A stretch of 64,000 nucleotides of DNA from Prochlorococcus sp. scB243_495L20 (GCA_000634215.1 JFLX01000001.1:372001-436000); one strand, 5' to 3'. Positions 36,829 through 47,104 are shown, counted from the stretch's first letter. Translations and numbers: made by a program. The notes: generated from the letters alone by a model not told the origin.

Positions 36829-37923
36829 ATGAGTAGTAGTTTTGGAAAAATTTTTCGTGTTAGTACTTTTGGAGAATCACATGGTGGTGCAGTAGGAGTT
36901 ATTCTTGATGGATGTCCACCTAAGTTAAAAATAGATATAAATCTGATACAAAATGAATTAGATAGGCGCAGACCTGGCCAAAGTGACATTACAACACCCA
37001 GAAATGAAGAAGATAAAATTGAAATATTAAGTGGAATAAAGGAAGGGTTAACACTTGGAACTCCAATAGCAATGTTGGTAAGAAATAAGGATCAAAGACC
37101 AGGAGATTATAATAATTTGGAGCAGATATTTAGACCTTCTCATGCAGATGGTACATATCATCTGAAATATGGAATTCAAGCAAGTTCTGGCGGTGGAAGA
37201 GCCTCTGCTAGAGAAACAATTGGCAGAGTAGCTGCTGGTGCTGTAGCAAAACAATTATTAAAAACCTTCTCTAACACTGAAATACTATCTTGGGTAAAGC
37301 GTATACATGATATTGATTCTGATATAAATAAAGAGAAGATTTCTCTAAAAAAAATAGATTCTAATATTGTTAGATGTCCTGATGAAAAGGTATCAACAGA
37401 AATGATCGAGATAATTAGGGAATTAAAGCGTCAAGGAGACTCTTGCGGCGGTGTTATTGAATGTCTAGTAAGAAATGTTCCCTCTGGTCTTGGAATGCCT
37501 GTTTTTGATAAATTAGAAGCTGATTTAGCAAAGGCTTTGATGTCTTTGCCTGCCACGAAAGGCTTTGAAATAGGTTCAGGTTTCTCTGGAACTTATTTAA
37601 AAGGAAGCGAACATAATGATGCCTTCATCAAGTCTGATGATATTAATAAGTTAAGAACAACATCAAACAATTCAGGAGGTATACAGGGGGGAATAAGTAA
37701 TGGTGAAAATATCGAGATGAAGATAGCTTTTAAACCTACAGCAACCATAGGGAAAGAACAGAAAACAGTAAATGCTGAAGGTAAAGAAGTACTTATGAAA
37801 GCAAAAGGGAGACACGATCCATGCGTTCTACCAAGAGCAGTTCCCATGGTTGATGCTATGGTAGCTTTAGTACTTGCTGATCATTTGCTTCTAAATCATG
37901 CTCAATGTGACTTAATTACTTAA
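36829..37923 (+). CDS. aroC: Chorismate synthase
   Basis: A 364-aa chorismate synthase, the last step of the shikimate pathway, using reduced FMN. Signature regions are [22 protein letters not shown] (N-terminal), [20 protein letters not shown] and [14 protein letters not shown], ending with [17 protein letters not shown]. Full length. It starts 60 bp after the psbA terminator and is convergent with the Eda-like gene. Confidence 0.97.
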   Translation: MSSSFGKIFRVSTFGESHGGAVGVILDGCPPKLKIDINLIQNELDRRRPGQSDITTPRNEEDKIEILSGIKEGLTLGTPIAMLVRNKDQRPGDYNNLEQIFRPSHADGTYHLKYGIQASSGGGRASARETIGRVAAGAVAKQLLKTFSNTEILSWVKRIHDIDSDINKEKISLKKIDSNIVRCPDEKVSTEMIEIIRELKRQGDSCGGVIECLVRNVPSGLGMPVFDKLEADLAKALMSLPATKGFEIGSGFSGTYLKGSEHNDAFIKSDDINKLRTTSNNSGGIQGGISNGENIEMKIAFKPTATIGKEQKTVNAEGKEVLMKAKGRHDPCVLPRAVPMVDAMVALVLADHLLLNHAQCDLIT

Positions 37924-37968
37924 TAAATAAGTAGTAGTTTTGTTGAATAAATTATATTTATCCTTAAA

Positions 37969-38595
37969 TTAATTATTTTTGAGCCATTCATATATTTTTG
38001 GATCAAATTTTTTATTTTTGATAGCTTTATCTCCAATTACAACTGCTTTATACCCTAAAGATTTATAAGTTTTTAAGTCATTGATTGATAGTCCTCCAGC
38101 AGCAATGAAATCAATATTTTTATAGTTGAGTATATTTATCGAACTATCTTTACTTTTTATTGGGTAAATTTTGATAATGTTGCAATTTAAATCTATCGCT
38201 TCCTTAAGATCTTTTAAATTATTAATTCCAGGAATTAATAAATAATTTTTTGACTGCGCATAATTGAATAGATCTTTATCCCAAAATTTCATCATCGAAA
38301 AATTCAATCCAATTTTTAAAGAATCTTCTATTGATTGCTTATTAACTATGGAGGCAGAGCCTAAATTAATTCTTGGATATTTAATTTTGATATCGGATAC
38401 AAAATCGAACCAATTTTCGTTATTAGACCAACTTATTTCAATATTCTTTAATCCTAATTTTACTAAGTTTTCTAATTCTTCAAAAAATGAATTTCTTATA
38501 GAGGTATTTGAGTAAATATTATCTTCAGGTTTTATAAGTAAAAAAAAAGACTCAATTTTCCGGTACTCCGAAAAAGAATCTTCTTTATTATGCAT
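37969..38595 (-). CDS. eda: KDPG/KHG aldolase-like (Eda family), divergent active site
   Basis: A 208-aa TIM-barrel of the KHG/KDPG aldolase family. The Schiff-base Lys is kept at K142 (IIKIYPI, equivalent to E. coli Lys133), the general-base Glu is at E53 (NIEIS), and the phosphate-loop GGLS is present near 167-170. The substrate-carboxylate Arg (E. coli Arg49) is Ser57 here. KDPG aldolase would complete an Entner-Doudoroff route, which has been reported as possible in cyanobacteria. With Arg missing, the true substrate is uncertain. It shares the minus strand with ftsH, 20 bp downstream of it. Confidence 0.7.
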   Translation of the reverse strand: MHNKEDSFSEYRKIESFFLLIKPEDNIYSNTSIRNSFFEELENLVKLGLKNIEISWSNNENWFDFVSDIKIKYPRINLGSASIVNKQSIEDSLKIGLNFSMMKFWDKDLFNYAQSKNYLLIPGINNLKDLKEAIDLNCNIIKIYPIKSKDSSINILNYKNIDFIAAGGLSINDLKTYKSLGYKAVVIGDKAIKNKKFDPKIYEWLKNN

Positions 38596-38615
38596 TAAAA
38601 ATTTAAAATTCCGCG

Positions 38616-40469
38616 TTAAATATAGTTTGCGACTTTTACTTCTGAACGATTGAGCAAGTCTTGTATATCTTCAGTATCTATAGTTTCTCTTTCAATTAGC
38701 ATTTGAGCCATTTCGTCAAGAACAGTTCTATTGTCTGTTAAAACTTTTGTAGCTCTCTTATAGGCAACATCAACAAGTTCTGAAACTTCTACATCGATTG
38801 TTGCTGCTGTGTCTTCAGAGAAGTCTCTTGTAGAACTCATATCTCTTCCGAGAAACATTCCACCTTGAGATTGACCTAGAGCGACTGGACCTATTTTGTC
38901 ACTCATACCGAATTTTGTGATCATTTGTCTTGCTACATTGGCAACTTGTTGTAAATCATTTGAAGCTCCGGTTGTTACTTCTTCTTCGCCATATACTATT
39001 TCTTCAGCAACTCTTCCACCAAGAGCTACAGCCATTTGATTTTGAAGGTAAGAACGAGAGTAAAGACCAGATTCCATTCTTTCTTCACTTGGAGTAAAGA
39101 AGGTTAGACCCCCAGCTTGACCTCTTGGAATGATTGAGACCTTTGCTACTGGATCATAATCAGGCATTAATGCTCCAACTAGTGCATGACCAGCTTCGTG
39201 ATAAGCAACTAATTCTTTTTTCTTATCACTGATGACTCTATCTTTCTTTTCTGGGCCAGCCATAACTCTTTCAATGGCATCACCGACTTCATCGTTACTT
39301 ACTTTATCTAAATCTTTTCTAGCTGCTAGTATTGCTGCTTCATTTAAAAGATTAGCTAAATCTGCACCAGTAAATCCTGGTGTTCTTCTGGCAACTTTAT
39401 CTAAATCAACGTCTTTTGAAAGAGTTTTATCTTTCGCATGTACATTTAATATCTGCAATCTTCCAGCATAATCTGGACGATCTACTGTTACCTGTCTATC
39501 GAATCTTCCAGGACGCATTAAAGCTGAATCTAAGACATCTGGTCTGTTGGTTGCAGCAACTATTATTATTCCTGAATTACCTTCAAAACCATCCATTTCG
39601 GTTAAGAGTTGATTTAATGTTTGTTCTCTTTCATCATTTCCTCCGCCCATACCAGCACCTCTTTGTCTTCCAACTGCATCTATTTCGTCAATAAAAACAA
39701 TACAAGGAGCATTCTTTTTTGCTTGTTCAAAAAGATCTCTAACTCTACTAGCTCCAACCCCAACAAACATCTCTACAAATTCTGAACCAGATATTGAGAA
39801 AAAAGGTACGCCTGCTTCTCCAGCAACTGCTTTAGCTAACAATGTTTTTCCAGTACCAGGAGGACCAACAAGAAGAACTCCTTTTGGAATTTTTGCTCCA
39901 ACTGCAGTAAATCTATCTGGGCTCTTAAGAAAATCTACAACTTCTGTGAGTTCTAATTTTGCACCTTCTACACCAGCAACATCTGAAAAGGTTACTTGTG
40001 TAGATGGTTCCATTTGAAGTCTAGCCTTGCTCTTGCCAAAACTCATGGCAGGGTTACCACCTCCAGCATTACCACTTTGGGATCTTCTGAAAAGAAAAAA
40101 TAGACCTCCAATTAAAAGTACTGGGAAAATTAAACTACTTATAGCTTGTTGCCATGGGTTGGCTAATTTTGTAGGAGTTACAGCGATATCTACATTATTC
40201 TCAGTCAGAATTTTTAATAAATCTTTGTCAGGGGCTAAATTGACCTCAGACCTGCTCCCATCATTTTCAACAACTTGAGCTGTAGCGTTATCTGGAGATA
40301 TTAAGACTCTACTGATTTCTTTATCTTGAACTGCCTCTATAAAATCACTATATCTCAAGGTCTTTGTAGAACTTTCAGTACTAGGTTTATCAAAAACTGA
40401 AGTACCAATGAAAATTACAGTAATGACAGCTAGGACATAAAGTCCTACGTTTCTCCAACGTTTGTTCAC
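38616..40469 (-). CDS. ftsH: ATP-dependent zinc metalloprotease FtsH
   Basis: A 617-aa membrane-bound AAA protease that degrades damaged D1 during photosystem II repair. Two N-terminal transmembrane helices ([33 protein letters not shown]) precede the AAA domain, with Walker [19 protein letters not shown] and the second-region-homology [19 protein letters not shown]. The zinc protease domain has HEAGH. The protein is complete. It sits near psbA and psbO, but in its own transcription unit. Confidence 0.97.
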   Translation of the reverse strand: MNKRWRNVGLYVLAVITVIFIGTSVFDKPSTESSTKTLRYSDFIEAVQDKEISRVLISPDNATAQVVENDGSRSEVNLAPDKDLLKILTENNVDIAVTPTKLANPWQQAISSLIFPVLLIGGLFFLFRRSQSGNAGGGNPAMSFGKSKARLQMEPSTQVTFSDVAGVEGAKLELTEVVDFLKSPDRFTAVGAKIPKGVLLVGPPGTGKTLLAKAVAGEAGVPFFSISGSEFVEMFVGVGASRVRDLFEQAKKNAPCIVFIDEIDAVGRQRGAGMGGGNDEREQTLNQLLTEMDGFEGNSGIIIVAATNRPDVLDSALMRPGRFDRQVTVDRPDYAGRLQILNVHAKDKTLSKDVDLDKVARRTPGFTGADLANLLNEAAILAARKDLDKVSNDEVGDAIERVMAGPEKKDRVISDKKKELVAYHEAGHALVGALMPDYDPVAKVSIIPRGQAGGLTFFTPSEERMESGLYSRSYLQNQMAVALGGRVAEEIVYGEEEVTTGASNDLQQVANVARQMITKFGMSDKIGPVALGQSQGGMFLGRDMSSTRDFSEDTAATIDVEVSELVDVAYKRATKVLTDNRTVLDEMAQMLIERETIDTEDIQDLLNRSEVKVANYI

Positions 40470-40515
40470 GATAAAAAATCTTTAATAAATCTATAATACT
40501 AATAATAAAACAATA

Positions 40516-41691
40516 TTAAGAGCTTCTTAGAACATCTACTACACTTTTGAATGCAAACCATTCAGGAATTGGTTCGCCATTCCTCAATTTCTTTCTAAAT
40601 TCCGTACCACTAAGTTTCATAATTTCATAATTAAATTCTTTAGCTTCTTCAGCTGTTATATATCCTTTTTCCTTCGTATAAACTAAATTTTTTGAAGGAA
40701 CAGTTTGCATCATCAATTCATCTGCACACTTATTCGCAAAATTCTGGGCATCATATGGACCATAAAAATCTTCACCAGTTGACGACGACTTACAACCAGC
40801 CATATCTCTACCAATAATAAAGTGGGTGCAGCCATAATTTCTTCTTATTATCATATGTTGAAGGGCTTCTCTTGGCCCTGCCATATGCATTGAATAAGGT
40901 AAAAAAGCCCATTTTATTCTTTCATCAGATATTTCCTCTTCTAATTCTTTGTAGGTCAAATATCTAACTTTTCCAGGAATATCATCTTGTTGAGTTGGTC
41001 CACAAGTTGGATGAACTAAAACAACTGAGTTAGAGGAGACATTATCTGAAAGTAAGGCGTTAGTAAATAATTCATAATGTGCTCTATGAATTGGATTTCT
41101 GCATTGAAATGCAACTACATCATGATTTGATGGCAGTGTAGATCTAACTTCTTCAGGGGTTTTGCAGGGGAATTCTCTAATTGGTAGTTCGAAACCATAA
41201 ACTCTTCCTCCTATATAAAATCTACCTCTCTCGTTAAAAATCATCTTAACAGCAGGATGATCTAAGGAATTAGTACCATAACAAAGTTCAGCTTCTAAGG
41301 ATTTGTCAGGCTCCCATTTAGAGCTAACTTCTAAAACTGCTATTTTTTGTTTTTTATAGGTAAGTAATATTGTCTCTCCAGTTTTTACTTTTTCATTATT
41401 TGAATCAAATACAATAGGCAAGCCAAAAAGCAACCCGCTTGTATTTCTATTATTTTTAATGACCGAATTGTAGTTATTTTCATCCATAAAACCTTCCAAT
41501 GGAGAAAAAGCTCCAACCATCAAAAGTTCTACATCGCATGCATTTCTCTCGCTACATTCAAACTCATGAGTAGCTTTAGAAATAAGATCATTTTTAAGGT
41601 TTTTATCTTTGATAATTAAATTTTTTAGTTCCCCTCCATATGGCGGTATTAGTCCATCAGTATCTGTTTTAGTTTTTTGTTGTAATTCCAT
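40516..41691 (-). CDS. sat: ATP sulfurylase (sulfate adenylyltransferase)
   Basis: A 391-aa single-domain ATP sulfurylase that forms APS from ATP and sulfate for assimilation. The motifs FQCRNPIHRAHYEL (QxRN and HxxH), HPTCGPTQQDD and GRDMAGCKSS are complete. There is no fused APS kinase. It lies 72 bp downstream of psbO on the same strand, but a strong hairpin between them argues for separate transcripts. Confidence 0.96.
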   Translation of the reverse strand: MELQQKTKTDTDGLIPPYGGELKNLIIKDKNLKNDLISKATHEFECSERNACDVELLMVGAFSPLEGFMDENNYNSVIKNNRNTSGLLFGLPIVFDSNNEKVKTGETILLTYKKQKIAVLEVSSKWEPDKSLEAELCYGTNSLDHPAVKMIFNERGRFYIGGRVYGFELPIREFPCKTPEEVRSTLPSNHDVVAFQCRNPIHRAHYELFTNALLSDNVSSNSVVLVHPTCGPTQQDDIPGKVRYLTYKELEEEISDERIKWAFLPYSMHMAGPREALQHMIIRRNYGCTHFIIGRDMAGCKSSSTGEDFYGPYDAQNFANKCADELMMQTVPSKNLVYTKEKGYITAEEAKEFNYEIMKLSGTEFRKKLRNGEPIPEWFAFKSVVDVLRSS

Positions 41692-41721
41692 TTTTAAAAT
41701 TGATAAAGAAAAATTTTGAAA

Positions 41722-41750
41722 AAAAAAAGAGGGGTTTAACCCCCTTTTTC
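41722..41750 (-). terminator. Intrinsic terminator after psbO
   Basis: On the minus strand, the G-run followed by TTAA and a C-run gives a stem (GGGGTTTAACCCC core), then a long U-run. It lies 14 bp beyond the psbO stop and upstream of sat. Confidence 0.8.
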
Positions 41751-41763
41751 TATTGAGTAGGTT

Positions 41764-42558
41764 TTATGCCTTTCTTCCGTAAAGCTCCCCAATTATTTTT
41801 ACATCAAGTGGATCCTTTGAACCCATGTCTGTATCTGAAGGTTGGATTGCTTCAAAAGTACCAGCAAATTCGTCTGTGTCAGAATCTACATTGTTGATTG
41901 AAAGAGTAATAACGCCAGTACCGTTTACATCAACTTTAATATTTTCTTTTGCAAGTTCTTCGTCATCGCCTCCTAATGCAACTAAACCTTGAGCATATTC
42001 AACACCAGTATTTTTAGCTCTTGCCTTAGGATCTAGAAAATCACCAGTTCTGTAGTTAGGTGTAAATGTTGAACCACTAACCTCAGTGCCTGGCTCAATT
42101 GATGAAGGTAAATCAGCTGTAAGATCTTTTGCTGAGAATGCAAATGGCACCTCTAAACCACCAGGAGTTAATACAGTAATAAGTTGAAAATCAATACCAC
42201 CTTTTTCAGTGAAAGTCCCTGAATCTATATCTCCATAAACTTCTGTCACTGTAGTGTTATTTCTAGGACTAATAATTTTTGTAGAAACAAATTCTGCAGC
42301 TTTCCGTTTTGTCCCTGGCACTTTTACATAAACTTCTGTTGGATGCATGCATATACCTTTAAGACTATCTCCATTCCCTAAAGATATTGATCCGACAAGA
42401 GATGAGTCTAATGTAGGGCAATCATTAGCTTTTCCTGTGTTAACAACATCTGTAAATTGTGCATTTCCTCTTTCAGAAAAAGCAAATGTTTTAACAGGTA
42501 CGAAAGCAAAAGTTATACAAATTGAAATAACAAAAGCTAAGAAAGAACGAATTCTCAT
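41764..42558 (-). CDS. psbO: Photosystem II manganese-stabilising polypeptide PsbO
   Basis: A PsbO of 264 aa from the ATG at 42558 (MRIRSFLAFVISICITFAFV...). An N-terminal signal peptide ends near VKTFAFS and sends it to the thylakoid lumen, where it stabilises the Mn4CaO5 cluster. The pair of Cys (NDCPTLD and KGICMHP) that forms the PsbO disulfide is present. GIDFQLITVLTPGG and VEYAQGLVALGGDDEEL are further family landmarks. An in-frame ATG at 42603 would add 15 residues without signal-peptide character, so I prefer 42558. Confidence 0.96.
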   Translation of the reverse strand: MRIRSFLAFVISICITFAFVPVKTFAFSERGNAQFTDVVNTGKANDCPTLDSSLVGSISLGNGDSLKGICMHPTEVYVKVPGTKRKAAEFVSTKIISPRNNTTVTEVYGDIDSGTFTEKGGIDFQLITVLTPGGLEVPFAFSAKDLTADLPSSIEPGTEVSGSTFTPNYRTGDFLDPKARAKNTGVEYAQGLVALGGDDEELAKENIKVDVNGTGVITLSINNVDSDTDEFAGTFEAIQPSDTDMGSKDPLDVKIIGELYGRKA

Positions 42559-42774
42559 AATTAAAGTTGCAGTAAAGTTCTGTGAAGATAGATTAAAGGT
42601 CATCTAATAAGTTCAGTACGGATATTACAAGGGAAAGGACCATAAAAGACAGGACTATTAAATCCTCGAAACAACCCGTAGCTTTTTAGATTTTAAAAAA
42701 CTGGAATTATTTTAAGCTATCACATTATTTTTAATGATTAAGATTACAAAAAAATACAAATTAAAAAATTTTTT

Positions 42775-44031
42775 TTATTTTTTTAATGAAATAATTTGGG
42801 TTATTAATTTATTTGCTAAATCAATTTTTGATGTTTTGTTAATGTAGTGTTCCATATTATTAGTATCGAATAACCAACCTTCATTTTGTGCCAAAAAGCC
42901 AAATCCTTGGCCTTCAAGATCAATTGGATTTGCGAATAGATAATCACAACCCTTTTGGATAATCTTTTCTTTAATTGTCATTCTTGCTTCTTCTATAGAT
43001 CCTGTAAAAGCACAAAAGCCTACAAAAACTTGGTTATCTTTTTTTGATTTACTAATTGTTTTTAAAATATCTGGGATTAGCTCAAAGTTTTTATTCAAAT
43101 GAGCATTAATTTGATTTTTTGGAATTTTAGCTGAAGTATCAGAGGTTATTTTGAAATCAGATACTGCTGCATTCATGAAAAAATAATCGCAATTTGATAT
43201 TTCATTATTAAGTGCCCTAATTAAATCAACACTAGTTTCAACTTCATATCTTTTTATTCCATCAGTAAGATTCTTATCGATTTTCAGAGGACCATGAACA
43301 TATTTTACTTGTGCTCCCCTGAACCTCGCTACTTGAGAGAGAAGTAGGCCCATAGTTCCAGAACTTTTGTTAGTAATATGTCGTGCCGCGTCAATTTTCT
43401 CTGAGGTACATCCTCCAGTTATTAAAATTTCTTTATTAAGTAAATCTTTGCGATATTCATTTTGTTTATGTGAAGCTATAAATTCAAGAGCTAATTGGAT
43501 TAGATCATTAGGAGGTATCTTACCGATGCCAATAGCGTCACATGCTAAGAGGCCTTCACTTGGTTGCAAAGACAAAACATTTTCGTAATTCTGTAAATTC
43601 GCATAATTTTTTTGGACAGCTTTATTTAGCCACATTTGTGTATTCATTGCTGGTGCAACAATAATGGGCTTTATATTTGCTATTAAGATGCTTGGTATCA
43701 ATCCCTCTGCATTTCCAGTTACCCATTTTGCTAATGTTGTCGCTGTTAAAGGGGCGATGATTAAAATATCAGCCCAATAACTAAGTTCTATGTGAAGAGG
43801 TGTTGATTGACCATCAGACCATTGATCATTTTCTAAAATGCACGGGTTTCTACTTAAAATAGAAAGAGAAAGCGGCTTTATTAATTTTTCTGCATTTTTT
43901 GATAAAACGCATCTTATTTCATAATTTTCTTTCGCTAATTGGCTAACTAATAATGGAATTCTTACAGCTGCAATACTTCCAGTAATTAATAAAAGAACCT
44001 TTATTTTTGAGTCCTTACTTTTAGTTTTCAT
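42775..44031 (-). CDS. coaBC: Bifunctional phosphopantothenoylcysteine decarboxylase/phosphopantothenate-cysteine ligase
   Basis: A 418-aa CoaBC (Dfp) for coenzyme A synthesis. The N-terminal CoaC flavoprotein has LLLITGSIAAVRIPLLVSQL, HIELSYWADILIIAPLTATT and the substrate motif APAMNTQMW. The C-terminal CoaB has ITGGCTSEKIDAARHITNKSSGTMG and the later VFVGFCAFTG. The region LLACDAIGIGKIP joins the two. The stop is 117 bp from the next minus-strand gene start; the start overlaps the DUF2555 gene by 11 bp. Confidence 0.95.
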   Translation of the reverse strand: MKTKSKDSKIKVLLLITGSIAAVRIPLLVSQLAKENYEIRCVLSKNAEKLIKPLSLSILSRNPCILENDQWSDGQSTPLHIELSYWADILIIAPLTATTLAKWVTGNAEGLIPSILIANIKPIIVAPAMNTQMWLNKAVQKNYANLQNYENVLSLQPSEGLLACDAIGIGKIPPNDLIQLALEFIASHKQNEYRKDLLNKEILITGGCTSEKIDAARHITNKSSGTMGLLLSQVARFRGAQVKYVHGPLKIDKNLTDGIKRYEVETSVDLIRALNNEISNCDYFFMNAAVSDFKITSDTSAKIPKNQINAHLNKNFELIPDILKTISKSKKDNQVFVGFCAFTGSIEEARMTIKEKIIQKGCDYLFANPIDLEGQGFGFLAQNEGWLFDTNNMEHYINKTSKIDLANKLITQIISLKK

Positions 44032-44242
44032 CGAAAGGTTCCTGATCGAGGAGATGGGTATAATTAGTAGTTAATTCAGGCCTATTGATTGCAAGAGCTC
44101 TCAGTAAGTGCCAGTCATTTAAACCATCAAATGGAGTATTATAATTATCTTCCTCTAGCCTTTTAGCGAGCTCAAAGGTCATTTCTTCATCAAAAGAATT
44201 TACTAGTTCCTCACTTATTTTATTTTCAGAAATGAATTTCAT
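44021..44242 (-). CDS. DUF2555 family cyanobacterial protein
   Basis: A 73-aa protein with the DUF2555 pattern ELAKRLEEDNYNTPFDGLNDWHLLRALAI. Soluble and helical, found across cyanobacteria, with no known function. I start at the ATG at 44242; a TTG five codons upstream (44257) is possible. It overlaps coaBC by 11 bp, so the two are probably translated together. Confidence 0.7.
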   Translation of the reverse strand: MKFISENKISEELVNSFDEEMTFELAKRLEEDNYNTPFDGLNDWHLLRALAINRPELTTNYTHLLDQEPFDEN

Positions 44243-44459
44243 ATTGAGTAGAGTCAATATACTCTAATAATAGAGCCTCAAGTAATTATTTAAAATTGAT
44301 ATTAGAATTAAGTAAATATTTTAAAGGATATGATAATTTTCAATTTTCATAATCTTTTCAAATTGTTGTTAGATCATTTATCTTCATTCTCAGTCATAAA
44401 TATGCAAACTCTCCTTTTCAAAAATATTTTTTCTTAAAATGTAGCCAAAAATTTATATC

Positions 44460-44660
44460 ATGTCTCAAACCAAAAGAGAGCAAGTCATTAGTCACATACG
44501 CTATTTAAGGCAAGAGCTCAGAGAAATGTATTTAGGAATAAAAGAAGATGACCTTTTTCCTGAGCCAGGCGAATTAAGAGGGTTAATGGCTCAGTTGGAA
44601 GCATTACTTGAATTAATAAAAGGAAATACTAAAATTCAATCAAACTCAGAAGCGGCTTAG
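44460..44660 (+). CDS. Conserved hypothetical helical protein, 66 aa
   Basis: A soluble all-helical small protein with two amphipathic helices (SHIRYLRQELREMYLGI and ELRGLMAQLEALLELIKGN) joined by DDLFPEPGE. I do not recognise a named family. It lies 11 bp before the Ycf20-like gene on the same strand, so the two are likely one transcript. A 202-bp AT-rich upstream gap holds no other recognisable feature. Confidence 0.6.
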   Translation: MSQTKREQVISHIRYLRQELREMYLGIKEDDLFPEPGELRGLMAQLEALLELIKGNTKIQSNSEAA

Positions 44661-44671
44661 TTTGATCCAAA

Positions 44672-45013
44672 ATGGTTGTTAAACCTCAAAAGACAAAATT
44701 TCAGCTAAAAATTGTGGAAAATATTCAGACAATAAGTATTTGGGCCAATAATCCATGGCGAAGATATTCAATATCATTGATTACACTTTTAATCGGATAC
44801 TTTTTTGGAAGTTCTCTTGGTATGGTAAGTGCCGTTGTGGAACTCATGGATCCTGTAGCCGCTTTTTTATCAGTAGTTTTTATTGAGTTTTTAATAGTTT
44901 TGAGAAGAAATTTTAGATTTGAAAGGAAAAAGAAATTTTTAGTACTTTTATTAGATTCTTTAAGATTAGGATTATTTTATGGTTTCTTTACAGAAAGTCT
45001 TAAGTTGCTATAA
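44672..45013 (+). CDS. Ycf20-like / DUF565 membrane protein
   Basis: A 113-aa membrane protein resembling plastid Ycf20 (DUF565): NPWRRYSISLITLLIGYFFG, then SSLGMVSAVVELMDPVAAFL, and a C-terminal LLLDSLRLGLFYGFFTES. Three hydrophobic segments are seen. A Ycf20-like protein in algae and plants is linked to photoprotection, which is only suggestive here. It ends 2 bp from the convergent pyrB stop. Confidence 0.72.
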   Translation: MVVKPQKTKFQLKIVENIQTISIWANNPWRRYSISLITLLIGYFFGSSLGMVSAVVELMDPVAAFLSVVFIEFLIVLRRNFRFERKKKFLVLLLDSLRLGLFYGFFTESLKLL

Positions 45014-45015
45014 AT

Positions 45016-46032
45016 TTACTTGTTGTGTTTCTGTAATAGATAAAGCAAAGCCATTCTTATAGGGATACCATTTGCAACTTGATTATTAATTAAGCAATTA
45101 GGATATTGATCTACCACTTTGCTACTTATTTCAATATCTCTATTTATGGGACCAGGATGTAGGATTGGAATTTGTTTTTTATTTAAAGATAATTTCTCTA
45201 GGGTTAAGCCATAATCCAAACTATATGAATCAATGCTACTTAGTAAGTTTTCCATCATTCTCTCTTTCTGGAGTCTTAAAACAATAATCGCATCTGCAAT
45301 TTTTATTGATTCTTCCAATGATCTAGAAATTGTTATGGAACCTCTTGATTTAACAGGATCTTCTGTTTGATTTGGCGCGGGATTTTTTAAAAAATTGATA
45401 AATTCGTCAGGTATTAATGTCTTAGGACCACATAAAATTATATCGGCGCCGAATGCACTTAAAGCCCAAAGATTTGATCTAGCAACCCTTGAATGATTAA
45501 CGTCTCCAATTATTAAAATTTTTTTGGAATTTAAAACCTTTGGATTCAGTGTTTTTTGGGAAAAGAATTTTATCAATGTATAGATGTCAAGCAATCCTTG
45601 GCTGGGGTGACTATGTAATCCATCGCCTGCATTAAGAACCGAAGTCTTGGAATTTATTGCATCAAGTTTTTTTGCGATTTCAAAGGTTATGTAACTTGAC
45701 GAATGTCTGATAACTAATGTATCAGCACCCATAGCAGAATAAGTTATGGCTGTATCAATTATTGTTTCGCCTTTTGTTAAAGAGCTTGAGGATGGCGCAA
45801 AGGTTTGGACATCAGCAGAAAGTCTTTTTGCTGCAAGCTCAAAACTATTTTTTGTTCTTGTACTAGCTTCAAAAAATAAAGACGTTACCAAAGTCCCTTG
45901 TAACGCCGGTATCTTTTTTGTGCCTGCATTCTTTAGTGCATCAAATCTATTAGCCAATTCAAATACTGACTCATAATCTTTAATTGAAAAATTAGCTAGT
46001 GAGTGGATATGTTTATGAGGCCAAATTTGCAT
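45016..46032 (-). CDS. pyrB: Aspartate carbamoyltransferase catalytic subunit
   Basis: A 338-aa ATCase catalytic chain, the second step of pyrimidine synthesis. The carbamoyl-phosphate loop [15 protein letters not shown] and [13 protein letters not shown] are present, as are [27 protein letters not shown] and the C-terminal [15 protein letters not shown]. No regulatory PyrI is nearby. A 21-bp gap follows mpg on the same strand. Confidence 0.96.
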   Translation of the reverse strand: MQIWPHKHIHSLANFSIKDYESVFELANRFDALKNAGTKKIPALQGTLVTSLFFEASTRTKNSFELAAKRLSADVQTFAPSSSSLTKGETIIDTAITYSAMGADTLVIRHSSSYITFEIAKKLDAINSKTSVLNAGDGLHSHPSQGLLDIYTLIKFFSQKTLNPKVLNSKKILIIGDVNHSRVARSNLWALSAFGADIILCGPKTLIPDEFINFLKNPAPNQTEDPVKSRGSITISRSLEESIKIADAIIVLRLQKERMMENLLSSIDSYSLDYGLTLEKLSLNKKQIPILHPGPINRDIEISSKVVDQYPNCLINNQVANGIPIRMALLYLLQKHNK

Positions 46033-46053
46033 TACGCTTAAAAAGATGAATGA

Positions 46054-46638
46054 TTATTGAAATTTAGGTGTTCTGTCACCTTTTAATCTTTTACTTACAC
46101 TCCTACTATTTTTGAGATACCATCGCCATTTTATATTTTTTGCCTTTGATATGCCAATTCTCGTAGTTTGAATAAGATCTTTTTCTTCTAGAGTGGAGTC
46201 TCGTGGAGAAATCCATAAAGATTTGTTATTAAGAACTTCAAGTGAGTTAAATGAAATGTCTACACTGAATGTTTTAGTTACCAGGCCAGGTCCAGAAGCT
46301 AATCTTTCATTCTTATTAGATATAAAAACTGATCTTATCAAGACACCACTCGCAAAATTTTCTTTATCAGTAACTATGTTTAAACAATGATGAATGCCAT
46401 AAGATTTGTAAACATAAAATATGCCAGGTTTGCCAAATAATGATTTGTTTGATTCAGTCATTTTGCGGTAACCATGACAGGCCTCTTCTTCCTGAGAATA
46501 AGCTTCAGTTTCAACAATTACCCCTTTAACTTGATCTATCTCATTATTTTTTTTTATGAGGTGACAGCCTATTAAATCAGGAGCAACAAGTTTAGAGTGC
46601 CGATAAAAAAAATTTTTTGGAAATAATTCTTCTTCTAT
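46054..46638 (-). CDS. mpg: 3-methyladenine DNA glycosylase (Mpg/AAG), no canonical start codon
   Basis: A base-excision repair glycosylase for alkylated purines. Reading back from the ATG at 46461 without a stop restores the missing N-terminus: EEELFPKNFFYRHSKLVAPD, then LIGCHLIKKN and the catalytic-Glu motif VIVETEAYSQEEEACHGYRK. PGIFYVYKSYGIHHCLN lies downstream. The full frame is 194 aa, the normal family length. A TAA lies two codons upstream (46644-46642), and between it and the domain there is no ATG, GTG or TTG. An ATA at 46638-46636 sits where the ATG is expected. Starting at 46461 would lose the catalytic Glu. Confidence 0.75.
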   Translation of the reverse strand: MEEELFPKNFFYRHSKLVAPDLIGCHLIKKNNEIDQVKGVIVETEAYSQEEEACHGYRKMTESNKSLFGKPGIFYVYKSYGIHHCLNIVTDKENFASGVLIRSVFISNKNERLASGPGLVTKTFSVDISFNSLEVLNNKSLWISPRDSTLEEKDLIQTTRIGISKAKNIKWRWYLKNSRSVSKRLKGDRTPKFQ

Positions 46639-46810
46639 TTTTTAATATTTATCTAATATCATATTTAGCTGAGAAAAATAATTAAGGCTATTAATTGATA
46701 TTGATTTTCAAAAAAATGTGATTATTTTTTTAAAATTATTTGAAATTCAAAGGATATGTAAATAAGTTGTTCTTAATAAACTATTATTTAATAAGAAAAA
46801 TATTTAAAGT

Positions 46811-47104
46811 ATGACAAAAATAACTAAAGAGGAAGTAAAAAAAGTTGCTCATTTAGCGAGATTAGAACTCAACGAGGATGAAATTAATAATCATGCAGAA
46901 CAATTAGAAAAGATATTGGAGTATATAAGACAACTTGAAAAAATTGATACAGATGATGTCCCCTGTACAACCAGAGCCATTGAAGTTGTAAATGTATTTA
47001 GAAAAGACGAAAAGATAAATTCTGATTGCAATCAAGACCTTTTAGAATTGGGTCCATCGAGAGAAGATAAATATTTTAAAGTTCCAAAAATTATTAATGA
47101 ATGA
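46811..47104 (+). CDS. gatC: Aspartyl/glutamyl-tRNA amidotransferase subunit C
   Basis: A 97-aa GatC, the stabilising belt of the GatCAB complex that converts Glu-tRNAGln to Gln-tRNAGln. The pattern ITKEEVKKVAHLARLELNEDE with LEKILEYIRQLEKIDTDDVPCT is typical. gatA and gatB are not in the window, as is usual for cyanobacteria. It is divergent from mpg and ends 5 bp from the end of crtR. Confidence 0.93.
   Translation: MTKITKEEVKKVAHLARLELNEDEINNHAEQLEKILEYIRQLEKIDTDDVPCTTRAIEVVNVFRKDEKINSDCNQDLLELGPSREDKYFKVPKIINE

Noticed and set aside
42559-42603. 15-residue upstream extension of psbO
   Set aside because: The signal peptide begins cleanly at MRIRSFLA; the extension does not fit a lumen-targeted protein.
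46462-46810. Gap between gatC and a 135-aa mpg treated as empty intergenic DNA
   Set aside because: Translation shows that 46462-46638 encodes the mpg N-terminus; only 46639-46810 is non-coding, and nothing is recognisable there.
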